From: Gammaproteobacteria bacterium
GTDB taxonomy: Bacteria; Pseudomonadota; Gammaproteobacteria; Steroidobacterales; MnTg04
NCBI GenBank assembly: GCA_027297845.1
Contig: JAPUHG010000302.1
Span: 1-8,445, forward strand
Reading direction: 5' to 3'
Length of the DNA: 8,445 nucleotides
In this document: positions 6,504 to 8,445 of the stretch, in pieces
How positions within the stretch are numbered: position 1 is the stretch's first letter
How the letters are laid out: each line of letters starts with the position of its first letter
The notes under the pieces: generated by a model
Told to the model about the DNA's origin: nothing
The model's database searches: none
What the model saw: only the letters and a program-made list of their open reading frames with translations
Program-made: the position numbers and the translations under genes

Positions 6504-7370
6504 TTATAGCCAGTAGACGAAAAAGTACAGGCACAACCAGACGACATCGACGAAATGCCAGTACCACGAGGCTGCCTCGAAGGCGAAATGTTTCTTCGGC
6601 GTGAAATGGCCGCGCAGCACCCTGAACCAGATCACGGTCAGGAAAATTGCACCGACTGTGACGTGCAAGCCGTGGAAGCCGGTCAGTACAAAAAACGTCG
6701 AGCCATAAATTCCAGTGCTGAGTTTCAGGTTAAGTTCGCTATAAGCATGCATGTATTCAGAGGCTTGCAGCGAGATAAATGTGAATCCCAGGATAACCGT
6801 GGCCAGCACACCGAGATTCAATACCAGCCGATTACCCTTCCTCAATGCGTGATGGGCGATGGTTATGGTCACACTGCTGGTCAGCAGTATCGCGGTGTTG
6901 AGCGCCGGCAGGCCGGTTGCGGCCATGGTTTCGAATTCGCCACCGGCATGCGCCGGTCCGTTGCTCGGCCACATCGCCTCGAAGCCCGGCCAGAGCAACA
7001 GGTTGGTCATGAACTTGGTTCCTTCGCCACCCAGCCAGGGGATAGCGAGCTGCCTGGCATAGAACAGCGCACCGAAGAATGCAGCGAAGAACATGACTTC
7101 GGAAAAGATGAACCACATCATCCCCATGCGGAAGGACTTGTCCACTTGCGCGTTGTAATAACCGGACATGCTCTCTGTTATCACGTTGCCAAACCAGCCG
7201 GCCATCATGACAACCAATATTGCGAGGCCAATCAGCGACACCGTACCGGCGATTTCAGCGCCGTTCAGGTAGCTGGCAAAGCCACCAAGCATTAAAAACA
7301 GCGCGACACTGCCAACGATCGGCCAATGGCTGCCATGCGGGACGTAATACTTATCGTGTGTGTGACCCAT
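6504..7370 (-). CDS. ctaE: Cytochrome c oxidase subunit III
   Basis: Subunit III is a seven-helix inner-membrane structural subunit of aa3-type cytochrome c oxidase that stabilises the catalytic core and supports proton uptake. The protein has 288 residues. It opens with HDKYYVPHGSHWPIVGS and carries the family signatures RMGMMWFIFSEVMFFAAFF (81-99), with the conserved Glu of the FxxSE motif, FHGLHVTVGA (233-242) and the C-terminal WYWHFVDVVWLCLYFFVYW. An insertion-like loop around 108-150 (LGGEGTKF to GGEFETMA) is common in gammaproteobacterial forms. ATG at 7368-7370 has GGGGAA at 7379-7384, eight bases upstream, and follows the ctaG stop by 17 bases, so it is co-transcribed with ctaG. Stop is TAA and the strong terminator follows. 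The gene is also called coxC or coIII. Confidence 0.97.
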   Translation of the reverse strand: MGHTHDKYYVPHGSHWPIVGSVALFLMLGGFASYLNGAEIAGTVSLIGLAILVVMMAGWFGNVITESMSGYYNAQVDKSFRMGMMWFIFSEVMFFAAFFGALFYARQLAIPWLGGEGTKFMTNLLLWPGFEAMWPSNGPAHAGGEFETMAATGLPALNTAILLTSSVTITIAHHALRKGNRLVLNLGVLATVILGFTFISLQASEYMHAYSELNLKLSTGIYGSTFFVLTGFHGLHVTVGAIFLTVIWFRVLRGHFTPKKHFAFEAASWYWHFVDVVWLCLYFFVYWL

Positions 7371-7387
7371 AAACGGTATTCCCCGAT

Positions 7388-7951
7388 TTAAATCTCTGAC
7401 GAACTATTATCGACGGTACGCGCCAGATTATTCGTGGCAAAAAATGTATATGACAATGTGATCCGGTCTATGTGTTGCGGAAGTTCCGGATCCAGAATAA
7501 AGATGACGGTCAAGTCGCGGCCTTCGTTGGCGGAAAAACTCTGCTGGTCGAAACAGAAACATTCCGTTTTCCTGAAATATTTCGCTGCCTGACCGGGGGC
7601 AACGCTTGGAACCGCCTGGCCAACCAATGGCTGAGCCGTCAGATTGCGGGCAAAGAATGTTGTGTTGTAGAGCTTGCCGGGGTGCACTCGCATTTCGCTA
7701 ACCTTTGCCCGAAATTCCCACGGAGCGCCCTCGTTGACGGTGGTAACAAATTCAATCACGATTTCCCGGTTCAAATCCGGGGCCTCGACCACTTCGGCGG
7801 CGCGTGCCCCGGTTTTTCCATTGATGCCGAGGAGCTGGCAAAAAACGTCATACAATGGAACCAGTGCGAAACCAAAGCCAAACATGGCCACGACCAGCAC
7901 AAACAACTGCGTGGTCAGGCTGAAATGCGCGCGGTTTTCTTGCTTAATCAT
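7388..7951 (-). CDS. ctaG: Cytochrome c oxidase assembly protein CtaG/Cox11 (CuB copper delivery)
   Basis: CtaG/Cox11 is a membrane-anchored periplasmic copper protein that delivers copper to the CuB centre of subunit I. The protein has 187 residues. There is one N-terminal helix (about 13-31), then the highly conserved PLYDVFCQLLGINGKT with C38, and the copper site C131-F-C133-F inside KTECFCFDQQ. It ends with the family-typical LDPELP and ITLSYTFF segment (153-171). All three cysteines thought to bind copper are kept. The ATG at 7949-7951 overlaps the TGA of the tiny upstream ORF as ATGA, suggesting translational coupling; no strong Shine-Dalgarno of its own is seen. It lies between ctaD and ctaE, the usual place for cox11 in proteobacterial aa3 loci. 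Confidence 0.97.
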   Translation of the reverse strand: MIKQENRAHFSLTTQLFVLVVAMFGFGFALVPLYDVFCQLLGINGKTGARAAEVVEAPDLNREIVIEFVTTVNEGAPWEFRAKVSEMRVHPGKLYNTTFFARNLTAQPLVGQAVPSVAPGQAAKYFRKTECFCFDQQSFSANEGRDLTVIFILDPELPQHIDRITLSYTFFATNNLARTVDNSSSEI

Positions 7952-8058
7952 CCTGACGTTCTAAGCCCGGTCAAAACAATATATAAAACATAAAATCCTA
8001 CCGCGACCAAACCCAGTAATATCGCTAACGTGCGCACCTTTTTTTTCGAAACAGACAT
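7948..8058 (-). CDS. Small single-helix membrane protein between ctaD and ctaG
   Basis: This short gene encodes 36 residues: MSVSKKKVRTLA, a hydrophobic stretch at about 11-32 (LAILLGLVAVGFYVLYIVLT) and the tail GLRTSG. The positive N-terminus followed by one helix predicts an inner-membrane protein with its N-terminus inside. ATG is at 8056-8058 and the TGA overlaps the ctaG ATG (ATGA), which argues that it is translated and coupled to ctaG. It begins 12 bases after the TGA that would end full-length ctaD. Comparable tiny proteins at this site in other proteobacteria are annotated as cytochrome oxidase small assembly proteins; I place it with them by position and topology, not by a firm sequence match. 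Codons 5-7 sit on a run of eight A's, a spot prone to sequencing slippage. The Shine-Dalgarno is poor. Confidence 0.7.
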   Translation of the reverse strand: MSVSKKKVRTLAILLGLVAVGFYVLYIVLTGLRTSG

Positions 8059-8070
8059 GTCGCGGCAGGC

Positions 8071-8202
8071 TCATTTCACGATAGGTGCGGTATCAAAAGT
8101 ATGGTGCGGCGCCGGTGAGGGCACGGTCCATTCCAACCCCTTGGGGTTTTCCCAGACTTCACTACTCGCCTTTTCACCACCCTTGACGGTCTGGTACACG
8201 AT
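8071..8202 (-). other. ctaD: In-frame continuation of ctaD beyond an internal TAG
   Basis: After the TAG at 8203-8205 the ctaD frame stays open for 43 codons to TGA at 8071-8073. The peptide starts IVYQTVKGGEKASSEVWEN and ends with GLEWTVPSPAPHHTFDTAP then IVK. This is the normal C-terminus of subunit I: the end of the last helix, then the cytoplasmic tail with the LEW...P.PHHTF signature also seen in mitochondrial COX1. So the reading frame has been kept, and only one codon (expected Tyr or another bulky hydrophobic residue; TAC or TAT to TAG is one base) breaks it. It is either a sequence error, a recent nonsense mutation or a read-through extension. Confidence 0.85.
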
Positions 8203-8445
8203 CTAAACGAACAGCAGTTGCGACAGCCCGAAACCGAAGGCGCCTAGCGAAGACATCATGTTGAAATCTGCAAACTGGGTCGAGTAATCCGGGATTCGTC
8301 TCGGCATCCCAGCAAGCCCCAGGAAATGCTGCGGGAAGAACGTGATGTTGACGAAGATCGCCGACAACCAGAAATGCGTCCTGGCTAGCTTTTCGTCAAC
8401 GATATGACCGGTCCACTTGGGCAGCCAGTAGTAAACTCCCGCCAT
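8203..8445 (-). CDS. ctaD: Cytochrome c oxidase subunit I, C-terminal part, ended by an early TAG (5' part outside the window)
   Basis: Subunit I is the catalytic core of aa3 oxidase, holding heme a and the heme a3-CuB centre. The 80 visible residues cover the last two to three helices: AGVYYWLPKWTGH, then VNITFFPQHFLGLAGMPRR with the conserved Arg pair that contacts the heme propionates, IPDYSTQFADFNMMSS and the start of the last helix, GAFGFGLSQLLFV. The gene continues past 8445, so M at the edge is an internal residue. It stops at TAG 8203-8205 in the middle of the final helix, 43 codons short of the family's normal end, which is present downstream in the same frame. The metal-binding histidines lie in the part not visible. 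If truncated, the ctaD product would lack half of its last helix and the tail. Confidence 0.93.
   Translation of the reverse strand: MAGVYYWLPKWTGHIVDEKLARTHFWLSAIFVNITFFPQHFLGLAGMPRRIPDYSTQFADFNMMSSLGAFGFGLSQLLFV

Noticed and set aside
8039..8046. Run of eight T's that could be read as a plus-strand terminator tail
   Set aside because: No GC-rich stem precedes it on the plus strand, and no plus-strand gene ends here. It encodes the lysines of the 36-residue protein on the minus strand.

Overview
The window is a stretch of chromosomal housekeeping DNA from a gammaproteobacterium of moderate GC content. The assignment rests on the close family match of the UvrD and TrkA proteins to enterobacterial and pseudomonad forms. 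It also rests on the order of the cytochrome oxidase genes (ctaD, small ORF, ctaG, ctaE, DUF2909, SURF1, SCO-like, ctaA, ctaB), which from memory matches the aa3 oxidase locus of Pseudomonas. No mobile element, CRISPR array, prophage gene, tRNA or rRNA is visible. Almost all of the sequence is coding and no gap exceeds about 150 bases.

Layout, reading down the minus strand from high to low coordinates. The 3' end of ctaD (subunit I of aa3-type cytochrome c oxidase) enters at 8445. It carries an in-frame TAG at 8203-8205, yet family-typical coding sequence continues for 43 more codons to a TGA at 8071-8073. Next come a 36-residue single-helix membrane protein (7948-8058), ctaG/cox11 for CuB insertion (7388-7951) and ctaE/coxIII (6504-7370). 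A strong intrinsic terminator at 6453-6485 closes this structural unit. A small twin-helix DUF2909 gene (6240-6446) is the only gene on the plus strand and converges on the terminator.

A second minus-strand unit starts just beyond it, divergent from DUF2909: SURF1 (5419-6207), an SCO-like thioredoxin-fold protein (4793-5422), ctaA heme A synthase (3712-4764) and ctaB heme O synthase (2858-3715). These are tightly packed, with ATGA and GTGA start/stop overlaps. After a short gap with an inverted repeat comes uvrD (635-2785), then the 5' part of trkA (1-591), both on the same strand.

Functionally, the oxidase units build one machine. CtaB farnesylates protoheme to heme O and CtaA oxidises it to heme A. 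SURF1 helps place heme a, CtaG supplies CuB, and the SCO-like protein probably works on copper or thiols of the assembly pathway. CtaD and CtaE are structural subunits. UvrD (DNA repair helicase) and TrkA (K+ uptake regulator) are unrelated neighbours.

I see no undescribed system here. The observations most worth following are the in-frame amber codon in ctaD, the SCO-like protein that keeps CxxxC but lacks the usual distal histidine, and the tiny ORF between ctaD and ctaG.
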